Source: Urechidicola sp. (GTDB lineage Bacteria; Bacteroidota; Bacteroidia; Flavobacteriales; Flavobacteriaceae). From it: a DNA stretch of 53,007 nt. Shown piece by piece: positions 26,802 through 34,919 of the stretch (within the stretch, counting starts at the first letter, position 1; every line of letters begins with the position of its first letter). The translations under genes were made by a program, and so were the position numbers. The stretch covers positions 1 to 53,007 of the forward strand of contig JAQRMW010000147.1 of assembly GCA_028599075.1 (NCBI GenBank), read 5' to 3'. The notes under the pieces were generated by a model. The model searched no databases. It was not told the origin of the DNA and was given only the letters and a program-made list of their open reading frames with translations.

Positions 26802-29483
26802 ATGAAGAAAATTATGAAATTTTTAATGGTAATGTTGTTTGTAACATCAGCTACCATGTATGGTCAAACAGTTACCGGTACGGTGCTGGATGAAACAAAT
26901 CAACCCTTACCTGGTGCAGATGTAGTGCTAGTTGGAACAACTACTGGAACTTCAACCGATTTTAACGGTGCGTTTTCATTAGATGTAAATGTAGAAAATG
27001 GTACTATCGAAATATCTTTTATCGGTTATACTACCGTTTCTATGGCATTTACAGGTACTACTGATTTAGGCGAAATTAAATTAGAGCCTTCTCAAGAAGC
27101 ATTAAATGAAATAGTTGTTGTTGGAACTGGAATTATCGATTTAGCTAATTCTAGAAAAACACCTATCGCTGTTTCTTCAATTTCTGTTAAAGAGATTCAA
27201 GCAAAAATTGGTACTTCTGACATTACACAAACCTTAGTTAATACTCCTTCTGTATATGTTGCAGGACAAGCTGGAGGTTATGGTGATTCAAGAATTGCTG
27301 TTCGTGGATTTAAACAAAACAATACTGCATACATGTTAAACGGTCAACCAATTAATGGTATGGAAGATGGTAAAATGTACTGGTCTAACTGGTCTGGTAT
27401 GTCTGACATTGCTAACGGTATTGAAATGCAAAGAGGATTAGGAGCTTCTAAATTAGCAATTTCATCAGTGGGTGGTACAGTTAACTTTGTTACCAAATCT
27501 ACTGATAAAAATCCTGGTGGTGAATTTTACCTAGGTGTTGCAAATGACGGTTATATTAAATCAACTGTGAGTTATAGTACTGGAGTAAATGAAAAAGGTT
27601 GGGGAGCAACTGTTATGCTTTCTCATTGGCAAGGAAATGGATACAATGAAGGTACTTTTGGTCAAGGTCAAAATTATTTTATCTCTATTGGTTATAAAGC
27701 TAGTGAAAGAAGTAATTTTAACTTCTTAATCACGGGTGCACCACAATGGCATGATCAAAACTTTTCTAAGTCAATTTCGACTTACCTAGAATACGGAAGA
27801 AAGTATAACAATAACTGGGGTACATATAATGGTGAGTATATGACAGAAAGAAGAAATTTCTATCACAAACCAGTTGCTAACTTAAACTGGGATTTTAACA
27901 TTAACGAAACTACTAATTTATCTACTGTATTGTATGGCTCATGGGGTCGTGGTGGTGGAACTGGAGGTCGTGGATCTCGTCCAAGAACTGCAGATGGTCA
28001 AGTTGATTATGATGCAATTTATGCTTTTAACGAATCTGTACCTAATGGAGCAGGTGGTTATTTTGCTGCAGGACGTGGTTATGTAACACGTGCTTCTATG
28101 AACTTACATAGCTGGTATGGTGCTGTATCTAACTTAACTAAAAATTTAAGTGACAACTTAACTTTAAATGTTGGGATGGACTTAAGAACTTACTATGGTG
28201 ATCATTTTAGAGTTGTTGAAAACTTCCATGGCTTAACTTCTTGGCAAGAAAACATTCGTTTAAGAGATCAAAATGACAATCACGATACTTATGGTTCTTT
28301 TGGTACTTATAAAAATGTGATTACAACACGAGATATGGCTGCAAATCCATGGACTGCATTAACTGCTTCTTTTGACGAAGAAGAAAAAATAGCTTATAGT
28401 AGTGCAGAGAGAATTTCTTATGGAGGTATATTTACTCAATTAGAATATGCAAATGATAATTTCTCAGCCTTTTTCCAAGGGTCTCTTTCTAACCAATGGC
28501 AACAAAGGTTTGATTTCTATCAATATGCCGATCAATCTTTAATTGATGGTACAAACCCGCAAGGTACAGGTACTCCTTTACCTTCTAATATTACTGATGG
28601 TACTGATTCAGAAAAAGTATCTAACATTGGTTATAATATAAAAGGTGGTGCGAGTTATAAAATCAATCAAGAAAACAAAGTATATGTAAATGCTGGTTAT
28701 TATTCACGTCAACCTTACCAAGATAATCTATTTAGCAATTTTAATAATGAGCTAGATCCATTTGCTCAAAATGAAGTGATTTTAGGATTAGAAGCTGGAT
28801 ATAGTTATGAAGGTGAATTTGTAAAAGCTGCATTAAACGTTTATAGAACAAATTGGAGTGATCGTGTTGAAAGCACAAGTACCTTTAGTGATGATTTAGG
28901 ACAAATTATTACAACAATTTCTTCTGGATTAGAGCAGAACCATACTGGTGTAGAACTTGATTTTGTCGCAAAAGCAACACATAATTTACGTATTAATGGA
29001 TTTATATCTGTTGGTAATTGGGAGTATGTAGGTGAAACAAGAAAGCGAAAACAAGATGAAGAGCAAAATATTCTTTCTGAAGTAATGGAGGATGTTGATG
29101 GAGGTAAAGTAGGTGATGCCGCACAATTTACTGCTGGCTTAGGAGCTGTTTACAATATCATGGATAATCTTTCTGTTGATTTTGACTATAGGTTTTATGA
29201 CAATCTATATGCTGATATCGCTCCAAATAAAGACAACATAGAGGTGCCATCTTATGGTATTGCTGATATGGGAGCTTCATTCGATTTCCCTATGGATAAT
29301 GGAACTTCATTTAACCTAAGAGCAAACTGTAATAATGTATTCAACAATATTTATATTGCTGAATTACGTACAAACGATGAGGCTGGTCCTGGTGACGAAA
29401 CTTATGATGGAATAAACGTTAGTAATCAAGGTTACTTTGGTTTAGGTAGAACTTGGAATTTCTCTATAAGATATAATTTCTAA
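26802..29483 (+). CDS. TonB-dependent outer-membrane receptor with carboxypeptidase-regulatory-like domain
   Basis: An 893-residue outer-membrane importer. In order: a signal peptide ending near MYGQ, a CarboxypepD_reg-like domain (about 22-95, TGTVLDETNQPLPGADVVL), a TonB-box-like EIVVVGTG, a plug domain (about 120-230, with RIAVRGFKQNNTAYMLNGQPI), a beta-barrel, and a terminal strand ending in Phe (WNFSIRYNF). There is no SusD gene next to it and the SusC signature is absent, so polysaccharide uptake is not indicated. The ligand could be a metal chelate or other large solute. A strong terminator follows directly, so it is monocistronic. Confidence 0.92.
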   Translation: MKKIMKFLMVMLFVTSATMYGQTVTGTVLDETNQPLPGADVVLVGTTTGTSTDFNGAFSLDVNVENGTIEISFIGYTTVSMAFTGTTDLGEIKLEPSQEALNEIVVVGTGIIDLANSRKTPIAVSSISVKEIQAKIGTSDITQTLVNTPSVYVAGQAGGYGDSRIAVRGFKQNNTAYMLNGQPINGMEDGKMYWSNWSGMSDIANGIEMQRGLGASKLAISSVGGTVNFVTKSTDKNPGGEFYLGVANDGYIKSTVSYSTGVNEKGWGATVMLSHWQGNGYNEGTFGQGQNYFISIGYKASERSNFNFLITGAPQWHDQNFSKSISTYLEYGRKYNNNWGTYNGEYMTERRNFYHKPVANLNWDFNINETTNLSTVLYGSWGRGGGTGGRGSRPRTADGQVDYDAIYAFNESVPNGAGGYFAAGRGYVTRASMNLHSWYGAVSNLTKNLSDNLTLNVGMDLRTYYGDHFRVVENFHGLTSWQENIRLRDQNDNHDTYGSFGTYKNVITTRDMAANPWTALTASFDEEEKIAYSSAERISYGGIFTQLEYANDNFSAFFQGSLSNQWQQRFDFYQYADQSLIDGTNPQGTGTPLPSNITDGTDSEKVSNIGYNIKGGASYKINQENKVYVNAGYYSRQPYQDNLFSNFNNELDPFAQNEVILGLEAGYSYEGEFVKAALNVYRTNWSDRVESTSTFSDDLGQIITTISSGLEQNHTGVELDFVAKATHNLRINGFISVGNWEYVGETRKRKQDEEQNILSEVMEDVDGGKVGDAAQFTAGLGAVYNIMDNLSVDFDYRFYDNLYADIAPNKDNIEVPSYGIADMGASFDFPMDNGTSFNLRANCNNVFNNIYIAELRTNDEAGPGDETYDGINVSNQGYFGLGRTWNFSIRYNF

Positions 29484-29505
29484 CAGGTTCTTAAATAGAA
29501 TAGTT

Positions 29506-29535
29506 AAAACCGTCCACAATGTGGGCGGTTTTTTT
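29506..29535 (+). terminator. Intrinsic terminator after the TonB receptor
   Basis: ACCGTCCACA (29509-29518) pairs with TGTGGGCGGT (29520-29529), one G-U pair, single-base loop plus fraying, followed by seven T. It lies 25 bases after the stop. Confidence 0.85.
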
Positions 29536-29550
29536 ATGTCTAAAAATTAG

Positions 29551-29558
29551 TACATTTG
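29551..29558 (+). promoter_or_regulatory. Bacteroidota -7 element TACATTTG
   Basis: TACATTTG is an exact TAnnTTTG match 25-32 bases before the start of the small membrane protein gene, directly after the preceding terminator. Confidence 0.5.
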
Positions 29559-29582
29559 CCACAAACAAAAACCTAACATATT

Positions 29583-30008
29583 ATGATGCAAATGATCCAT
29601 TCAATTTGGGCTTACTTAGTACTTATTACATTAATTTTAGCAGTTATCAACGCCTTTTCTGGTGTAGCTTCTAAACGAGTATTTAAAGACAAAGACTTAA
29701 GACTTTCTTTATTCACCTTAATTTTTTCTCATATTCAATTACTAATTGGATTAGGAGTTTACTTTTCATCTGCTGCATATCAAAATTTAAAAGCAGTTGG
29801 TATTGGAGAATTGGATGCTCCTTCTAGATTACTAGCTGTAGAACATCCGCTTATGATGATCATCGCTATTGTTTTAATTACCATAGGATGGGTTAGACAT
29901 AAAAAGAAAACTGATGATGCAAAGAAATTCATCACTATAGGTTTATTTTACGGAGTAGCTCTGCTAATTGTTTTAAGTAGAATTCCTTGGAGTACTTGGT
30001 TTAATTAA
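29583..30008 (+). CDS. Small four-helix membrane protein, cytochrome b-like annotation family
   Basis: A 141-residue inner-membrane protein with four hydrophobic segments. A conserved His sits in the second (IFSHIQLLIGLGVYF) and another in the third (AVEHPLMMIIAIVLI). Their spacing would suit heme ligation across two helices, but there is no direct evidence. Relatives in flavobacteria are variously and unreliably named. A second Met two residues later is an alternative start. It has its own promoter and precedes plsC by 101 bases. Confidence 0.7.
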   Translation: MMQMIHSIWAYLVLITLILAVINAFSGVASKRVFKDKDLRLSLFTLIFSHIQLLIGLGVYFSSAAYQNLKAVGIGELDAPSRLLAVEHPLMMIIAIVLITIGWVRHKKKTDDAKKFITIGLFYGVALLIVLSRIPWSTWFN

Positions 30009-30030
30009 ACGAATCATTTTAACGACGTTG

Positions 30031-30060
30031 TCTTTCTCGCGAAAGCGGGAATCCATTTTA
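30031..30060 (+). repeat. Intergenic repeat, family B (CGCGAAAGCGGGAATNCATTTTA)
   Basis: TCTTTCTCGCGAAAGCGGGA followed by ATCCATTTTA matches nearly base for base the element at 32878-32907. It also matches, in reverse, 32922-32941. It is GC-rich against an AT-rich background and contains the pairing arms CCCGC/GCGGG in the best copy. Confidence 0.6.
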
Positions 30061-30109
30061 AAACAATACCAAGGATCTTGATTATTCAGGAATAAAAGAA
30101 AACACACAA

Positions 30110-30859
30110 ATGAAATTCATTATAAAAATAATTTCTTATCCTTTAACAATCCTTTACTATCTTAGTTTTGGGCTGACCTTGTTAATCTTCCATCCATTAC
30201 AATGGTTGGGATTAAAACTAGGTGGATATAAAGGACATCAATTTATAGTTAGTGGATTAAATTTTACATTGATTCGTTGCTTACATCTATTAGGAACTAG
30301 AATTTCATTTCGAAATAATTATCAAATTCCAAACGACAAACCTTTAATTATTGTTACCAATCATCAAAGCTTAAATGACATTCCAACCATCTCATGGTAT
30401 TTAAGAAAAAACCATCCTAAGTTTGTCTCTAAACTAGAATTAGGAAAAGGGATACCAAGTGTGTCCTTTAATTTAAAACATGGGGGCAGTGCATTGATAG
30501 ATCGTAAAAATTCAAAACAAGCACTAACTGAGCTTAAAGGATTAGGACAGTATATAGAAAAAAACAACTACGCTGCAGTCATTTTCCCTGAAGGCACTAG
30601 AAGTAGAGATGGCAAACCAAAACGCTTTTCTGAAAATGGTTTAAAAATGTTATTAAAATATGCACCTAGTGCGGTGGTAGTCCCAATTACCATCAACAAC
30701 TCATGGCAGTTTTTAAAATATGGTGGTTTCCCGATGGAGCTTGGTGTACATCTTACTTTCGATGTTCATAAACCAATTGAAGCAAGGTCATTAAAGTTCC
30801 CAGAATTGTTTCAAAAAGTAGAACAAACCATTAAAAATGCTGTAGTTTTACAGCCCTAA
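30110..30859 (+). CDS. plsC: 1-acyl-sn-glycerol-3-phosphate acyltransferase
   Basis: A 249-residue membrane-associated acyltransferase making phosphatidic acid from lysophosphatidate. The catalytic HX4D motif is NHQSLND (H85, D90) and the substrate-binding motif is FPEGTRSR (about 159-166). An N-terminal hydrophobic hairpin (about 1-30) anchors it. The acyl-ACP desaturase starts 13 bases downstream, so the two lipid genes are likely co-transcribed. Confidence 0.9.
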   Translation: MKFIIKIISYPLTILYYLSFGLTLLIFHPLQWLGLKLGGYKGHQFIVSGLNFTLIRCLHLLGTRISFRNNYQIPNDKPLIIVTNHQSLNDIPTISWYLRKNHPKFVSKLELGKGIPSVSFNLKHGGSALIDRKNSKQALTELKGLGQYIEKNNYAAVIFPEGTRSRDGKPKRFSENGLKMLLKYAPSAVVVPITINNSWQFLKYGGFPMELGVHLTFDVHKPIEARSLKFPELFQKVEQTIKNAVVLQP

Positions 30860-30872
30860 CACAACACACATT

Positions 30873-31868
30873 ATGTCTTTACACAACATCCGATTGGAAG
30901 TGATGCAGACGCTCGAAAAAAATATCGAAGTATTTGTAAATAAATTTCTAATAGCACCAGAAAAAATCTGGCAACCAACCGATTTTTTACCTAATTCTCA
31001 AAGCAACAATTTTATTGAAGAAGTAAAAGAAATAAGAGAACTCTCTAAAGATTTAGATGATGATTTTTGGGTTTGTATGGTCGGTGATACCATTACCGAA
31101 GAAGCGCTACCAACTTACGAATCTTGGCTGCTTGATGTTGAGGGTGTTTCTTCTAGAAATAATGATAGCACAGAAGATAACGGATGGGCAAAATGGATTA
31201 GAGCTTGGACTGGAGAAGAAAACAGGCATGGTGATTTGCTTAACAAAATATTGTATTTGTCTGGAAGGGTTAATATGCGTGAAGTAGAAATAACAACGCA
31301 ACATTTAATTTCTGATGGTTTTGATATTGGTACCGCTCGCGACCCCTACAAAAATTTTGTTTACACTAGTTTTCAAGAATTAGCAACCTATATTTCTCAT
31401 AACAATGCTGCAAAACTTGCCCGTAAAAAAGGATTTAAAATGCTCGCAAAAATGAACAAGATTATTGCTGGCGATGAAATGAGACATCATTTAGCTTATG
31501 TAGAATTTATCCGCCAAATATTTACACATGACCCAAGTGAAATGATGCTGGCTTTTCAGCACATGATGAAACATAAAATCGTGATGCCTGCTATGCACCT
31601 TAGAGAATCTTATGGGAAAAAAGGTGGTGTGTTTGAACAATTTTCTACCGTAGCACAACGCTGTGGTGTCTATACTGGGTTTGATTATGTTGATATTTTA
31701 CGTAAACTAAACAAAGCTTGGGAGATTGATAAAATTACTGATTTAACTGCTGAAGCAGAAAAAGCGCGTGACTACTTAATGAATTTACCAGACCGTATGG
31801 CGCGAATTACAGAACGTATTGTAATTCCAGATACCAAGTTTGATTTTAAATGGATGAATCCTATTTAA
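30873..31868 (+). CDS. Acyl-ACP desaturase (soluble di-iron)
   Basis: A 331-residue soluble di-iron enzyme related to plant stearoyl-ACP 9-desaturase. The two EExxH-type iron motifs are visible as GEENRHGD and GDEMRHHL, with the supporting Glu residues in TITEEALPTYE and SFQELATY. It introduces a double bond into ACP-bound acyl chains, which tunes membrane fluidity. It works with the adjacent acyltransferase plsC, 13 bases upstream. A strong terminator follows. Confidence 0.9.
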   Translation: MSLHNIRLEVMQTLEKNIEVFVNKFLIAPEKIWQPTDFLPNSQSNNFIEEVKEIRELSKDLDDDFWVCMVGDTITEEALPTYESWLLDVEGVSSRNNDSTEDNGWAKWIRAWTGEENRHGDLLNKILYLSGRVNMREVEITTQHLISDGFDIGTARDPYKNFVYTSFQELATYISHNNAAKLARKKGFKMLAKMNKIIAGDEMRHHLAYVEFIRQIFTHDPSEMMLAFQHMMKHKIVMPAMHLRESYGKKGGVFEQFSTVAQRCGVYTGFDYVDILRKLNKAWEIDKITDLTAEAEKARDYLMNLPDRMARITERIVIPDTKFDFKWMNPI

Positions 31869-31898
31869 TGAGTAATTAAAAAGGAAAAATTTAAAATG

Positions 31899-31937
31899 AA
31901 CGCTCATTTCTAAATTTAGAAAAGAGCGTTTTGTTTT
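31899..31937 (+). terminator. Intrinsic terminator of plsC-desaturase
   Basis: AACGCTC (31899-31905) pairs with GAGCGTT (31924-31930). The inner arms TTTCTAAA and TTTAGAAA also pair, giving a long stem with A-A mismatch, followed by a T-rich tract (TTGTTTT). Confidence 0.75.
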
Positions 31938-31949
31938 GGATGATTTGAT

Positions 31950-31987
31950 GAGATTCCTCTATCGCAAAAAAACTCATTCGAAATGAC
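31950..31987 (-). repeat. Intergenic repeat, family A, reverse copy
   Basis: On the minus strand this reads GTCATTTCGAATGAG, then an A/T spacer, then GCGATAGAGGAATCTC. It shares the GTCATTTCGA start and the GAATCTC-like end of the family A element at 19946. It lies just before the 3-prime end of the omega-amidase gene. Confidence 0.4.
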
Positions 31988-31995
31988 TCGTTTGA

Positions 31996-32775
31996 CTATA
32001 TTATCTCAAAAGAATCCTGATCATTTAAAAATTGAAATTTATTTCGAGTTGCAATCAGTTCTTCTTTATTTAAAGTCGCTTTAATAATCATTTCTTGATT
32101 TTCAACAGATTCTGAAATCACATTCCCCAACATATCAATAGTTTGTGTATGACCTATATATTCTAGTTGATTGCCATCAACACCTACTCTATTTACTGCA
32201 ATTGTATAACACATATTTTCAATAGCACGTGCTTTTAACAAGGTATCCCAAGCCTTGATTCTTGGCTTTGGCCAATTCGCCATAAAAATCAAAACATCAT
32301 AATCATTTGTATTGCGTGTCCAAACAGGAAAACGCAAATCATAACATATCATAGGGCAAATTTTCCACCCATTGTAATCAATAATTAATTTGTCTTTACC
32401 AGCAGAATAAACTTTCACCTCACCTCCATAAGAAAACAAATGACGCTTGTTATTGGTTTCTATCTCACCATTTGGATGGACGAAAATAAGACGATTGTAA
32501 TATGTATTATTTTCTTTAATTGCCAAAGTACCCATAATAGCAATTTGTTTTTGACATGCTATTTCTTTCATCCAAGTTACACTCTCACCATTCATTGTTT
32601 CAGCACAATTACTTGGATTCATAGAAAAGCCAGTAGAAAACATTTCTGGTAAAACAACCAAATCAACATCATTGTCAATTGAATTAATCATTGTTGTATA
32701 CCTCTCAATATTTACTATAGGGTCTTCCCAAATTATATCAACTTGAAAGCTTGCTATTTTTAATTTGTTTTGCAT
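31996..32775 (-). CDS. Nitrilase-family omega-amidase (YafV-like)
   Basis: A 259-residue carbon-nitrogen hydrolase. The catalytic triad is visible as E44 (VLPEMFSTGF), K110 (NKRHLF) and C144 (MICYDLRFP). The sequence around them matches YafV/Nit2-type omega-amidases, which hydrolyse alpha-ketoglutaramate and make glutamine transamination irreversible. The aminotransferase gene upstream on the same strand, 173 bases away, is of the YbdL type that produces such keto acids, so the pair fits methionine or keto-acid salvage. Confidence 0.88.
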   Translation of the reverse strand: MQNKLKIASFQVDIIWEDPIVNIERYTTMINSIDNDVDLVVLPEMFSTGFSMNPSNCAETMNGESVTWMKEIACQKQIAIMGTLAIKENNTYYNRLIFVHPNGEIETNNKRHLFSYGGEVKVYSAGKDKLIIDYNGWKICPMICYDLRFPVWTRNTNDYDVLIFMANWPKPRIKAWDTLLKARAIENMCYTIAVNRVGVDGNQLEYIGHTQTIDMLGNVISESVENQEMIIKATLNKEELIATRNKFQFLNDQDSFEII

Positions 32776-32877
32776 TTTATAAAGTTACAGAATTTATTCA
32801 AAATATCTTCACCTCTATTGTCTCTTCGTGCGGAGTCTTGGGTTTTATTCTTTTTAGAATTTAATTATAAAAGTAAT

Positions 32878-32907
32878 ATCTTTCCCGCGAAAGCGGGAAT
32901 ACATTTT
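32878..32907 (+). repeat. Intergenic repeat, family B, with perfect CCCGC/GCGGG arms
   Basis: CCCGC (32884-32888), loop GAAA, GCGGG (32893-32897): a compact GNRA-type hairpin, followed by AATACATTTTA. It sits in the 173-base gap between the omega-amidase and aminotransferase genes. Confidence 0.6.
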
Positions 32908-32921
32908 ATTACAGAATTTAG

Positions 32922-32941
32922 ATTCTCGCTTTCGCGGGAAA
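32922..32941 (-). repeat. Intergenic repeat, family B, inverted partner
   Basis: ATTCTCGCTTTCGCGGGAAA is the reverse complement of the element at 32881-32900 with one difference. The two copies, 21 bases apart and in opposite orientation, form a larger inverted repeat. Confidence 0.6.
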
Positions 32942-32948
32942 TACAGGT

Positions 32949-34100
32949 TTAAATCTTATTCAATATTTCTGCTGCCTGTTTCAAAGTATCATCTGTTTTT
33001 GCAAAACAAAAACGTAACATTTTATCATCTTGATTATTTACATTAAAAACTGATAAAGGTATCGATGCTATTCCAAATTCCGTTACTAAGCGCTTTGCAA
33101 AGTCAATATCCTTTTCATTTGAAATATTCGCATAACTCAAGTTTTGAAAATAGGTGCCTTGTGATGGAACAAAGTCAAAATTAGACTCTTTAATCAACTC
33201 TAAAAATAAATCTCTTTTTTGCTGATAAAAAGCACTCAATTCTAAATAATGATTCGGTTGTTTTAAATACTCAGCAATAGCAACCTGACTAGGATGATGT
33301 ACGCTAAACACATTAAATTGATGCACTTTTCTAAACTCATCCATCAACTCTTTTGGGGCACAACAATAACCAGTTTTCCAACCTGTAACATGAAAAGTTT
33401 TTCCAAAAGAAGCAGTAATAAAACTACGCTTTTTTAACTCTTTAAATTTACAAACACTTTCGTGTTGCAACCCATCAAAAATAATATGCTCATAAACCTC
33501 ATCGCTCAAAACAATGATGTTGGTATTTTCTGTTAGCTTTTGTAATTGTAATAAATCATCTTTAGAAAAAATAGTACCACAAGGATTTTGAGGTGTGTTA
33601 AAAATAATCATCTTGGTTTTTGAAGTAATTTTATTTTCAACTTCAACCCAATCAACTTTGTAATTTGGGGCATTTAATTGAATTGGAATCACATTGCCTC
33701 CATTCAATTCGATTGATGGTTCGTAACAATCATAGGCTGGTTTAAAAATGATGACCTCATCATCTTTAGTAATAAAAGTCGAGATAATAGTAAAAATCGC
33801 TTGAGTTGCACCAGCAGTTATCGTGATTTCATTTTCTGGATGATAGGATGAATCATATAACAATTCAAATTTCTTAGAAATTTCTTTTCGCAATTCTAAA
33901 TTTCCCGCCATTGGAGCGTATTGATTGTTTCCATTCTTCATGGCATTGGAAACCAAATCCAATAAATCAGTATTCACATCAAAATTTGGAAAGCCTTGCG
34001 ATAAATTAATAGCATTGTATTTATGAGCCAATCCACTCATTACAGTAAAAATAGTAGTTGAAACGTTTGGAAGTTTAGACCTATATTGCATTTTTAACAT
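32949..34100 (-). CDS. PLP-dependent aminotransferase (methionine/glutamine type, YbdL-like)
   Basis: A 383-residue fold type I aminotransferase. The PLP lysine is in SFGKTFHVTGWKTGYC, preceded by NTPQNPCGT and VLSDEVYEHIIFD, which hold the cofactor-binding Asn, Asp and Tyr. This pattern is closest to YbdL/kynurenine aminotransferase-like enzymes that use glutamine or methionine as donors. Together with the downstream omega-amidase it would convert 2-oxo-4-methylthiobutanoate to methionine. The second Met at residue 4 is an alternative start. The sdhB terminator hairpin lies only 11 bases upstream. Confidence 0.9.
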   Translation of the reverse strand: MLKMQYRSKLPNVSTTIFTVMSGLAHKYNAINLSQGFPNFDVNTDLLDLVSNAMKNGNNQYAPMAGNLELRKEISKKFELLYDSSYHPENEITITAGATQAIFTIISTFITKDDEVIIFKPAYDCYEPSIELNGGNVIPIQLNAPNYKVDWVEVENKITSKTKMIIFNTPQNPCGTIFSKDDLLQLQKLTENTNIIVLSDEVYEHIIFDGLQHESVCKFKELKKRSFITASFGKTFHVTGWKTGYCCAPKELMDEFRKVHQFNVFSVHHPSQVAIAEYLKQPNHYLELSAFYQQKRDLFLELIKESNFDFVPSQGTYFQNLSYANISNEKDIDFAKRLVTEFGIASIPLSVFNVNNQDDKMLRFCFAKTDDTLKQAAEILNKI

Positions 34101-34111
34101 CTTAAAATAAA

Positions 34112-34140
34112 AAAGTCCAAACTAAAATAGTTTGGACTTT
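34112..34140 (-). terminator. Intrinsic terminator of sdhCAB
   Basis: A perfect 13-bp stem (AAAGTCCAAACTA at 34112-34124 with TAGTTTGGACTTT at 34128-34140) has a 3-base loop. On the minus strand it is followed by a T-rich run (TTTTTATTTTAAG). It lies 24 bases after the sdhB stop and 11 bases before the aminotransferase start. Confidence 0.85.
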
Positions 34141-34163
34141 AAATATACTATTAAATACTAATT

Positions 34164-34910
34164 TTATCCTTTAATACTCGCTTTTAAAAACTCACGATTC
34201 ATACGAGCAATATTCACTAATGTAATTCCTTTCGGGCATTCAACTTCACATGCTCCAGTATTGGTGCAATTTCCAAATCCTTCTAAATCCATTTGGTGCA
34301 CCATATTTAATACACGGTCTGCAGCTTCAACTTGCCCTTGTGGTAACAACGCATATTGCGAAACTTTTGCACCAACAAATAACATTGCTGATGAGTTTTT
34401 ACAAGAAGCAACACAAGCACCACAACCAATACATGCTGCAGCATCCATAGATTCGTCTGCATCGTGTTTTGAAATTGGCATTGCATTAGCATCTTGCGTA
34501 TTACCAGAAGTATTGACAGAAACGAAACCTCCTGCTTGTTGAATTCGCTCCATTGCCATTCTATCTACTACTAAATCTTTAATTACAGGGAAAGCTGCTG
34601 CTCTCCATGGCTCGATATAAATTGTATCGCCATCATTAAACATACGCATGTGTAATTGACAAGTTGTAATTCCTCTATCTGGTCCATGTGCCTCACCATT
34701 GATATATAAAGAGCACATTCCGCAAATTCCTTCACGGCAATCATGATCAAAAGCTACTGGCTCATCACCAGAATTAACTAGTTGTTCATTCAAAACATCC
34801 ATCATTTCTAAAAAGGACATATGTTCTGAAATGTCATTTACCTTATATTCGACCATAGCACCTTTGTCTTGTGGTCCTTTTTGTCTCCAAATTTTTAAAG
34901 TTAAATTCAT
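34164..34910 (-). CDS. sdhB: Succinate dehydrogenase/fumarate reductase iron-sulfur subunit
   Basis: A 248-residue electron-transfer subunit of complex II. The [2Fe-2S] ligands are in [13 protein letters not shown] with the later Cys in GITTCQLH. The [4Fe-4S] and [3Fe-4S] ligands are in [13 protein letters not shown] and [14 protein letters not shown]. All cluster motifs are complete. It is the last gene of sdhC-sdhA-sdhB on the minus strand, 9 bases after sdhA, and ends before a strong terminator. Confidence 0.96.
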   Translation of the reverse strand: MNLTLKIWRQKGPQDKGAMVEYKVNDISEHMSFLEMMDVLNEQLVNSGDEPVAFDHDCREGICGMCSLYINGEAHGPDRGITTCQLHMRMFNDGDTIYIEPWRAAAFPVIKDLVVDRMAMERIQQAGGFVSVNTSGNTQDANAMPISKHDADESMDAAACIGCGACVASCKNSSAMLFVGAKVSQYALLPQGQVEAADRVLNMVHQMDLEGFGNCTNTGACEVECPKGITLVNIARMNREFLKASIKG

Positions 34911-34919
34911 ATATCTATT

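Noticed and set aside
26802..29483. Polysaccharide utilisation locus
   Set aside because: The receptor has no SusD, glycoside hydrolase or sensor gene nearby.
34250..34542. Two plus-strand frames opposite sdhB
   Set aside because: sdhB is complete with all cluster ligands on the other strand; the frames are coincidental.
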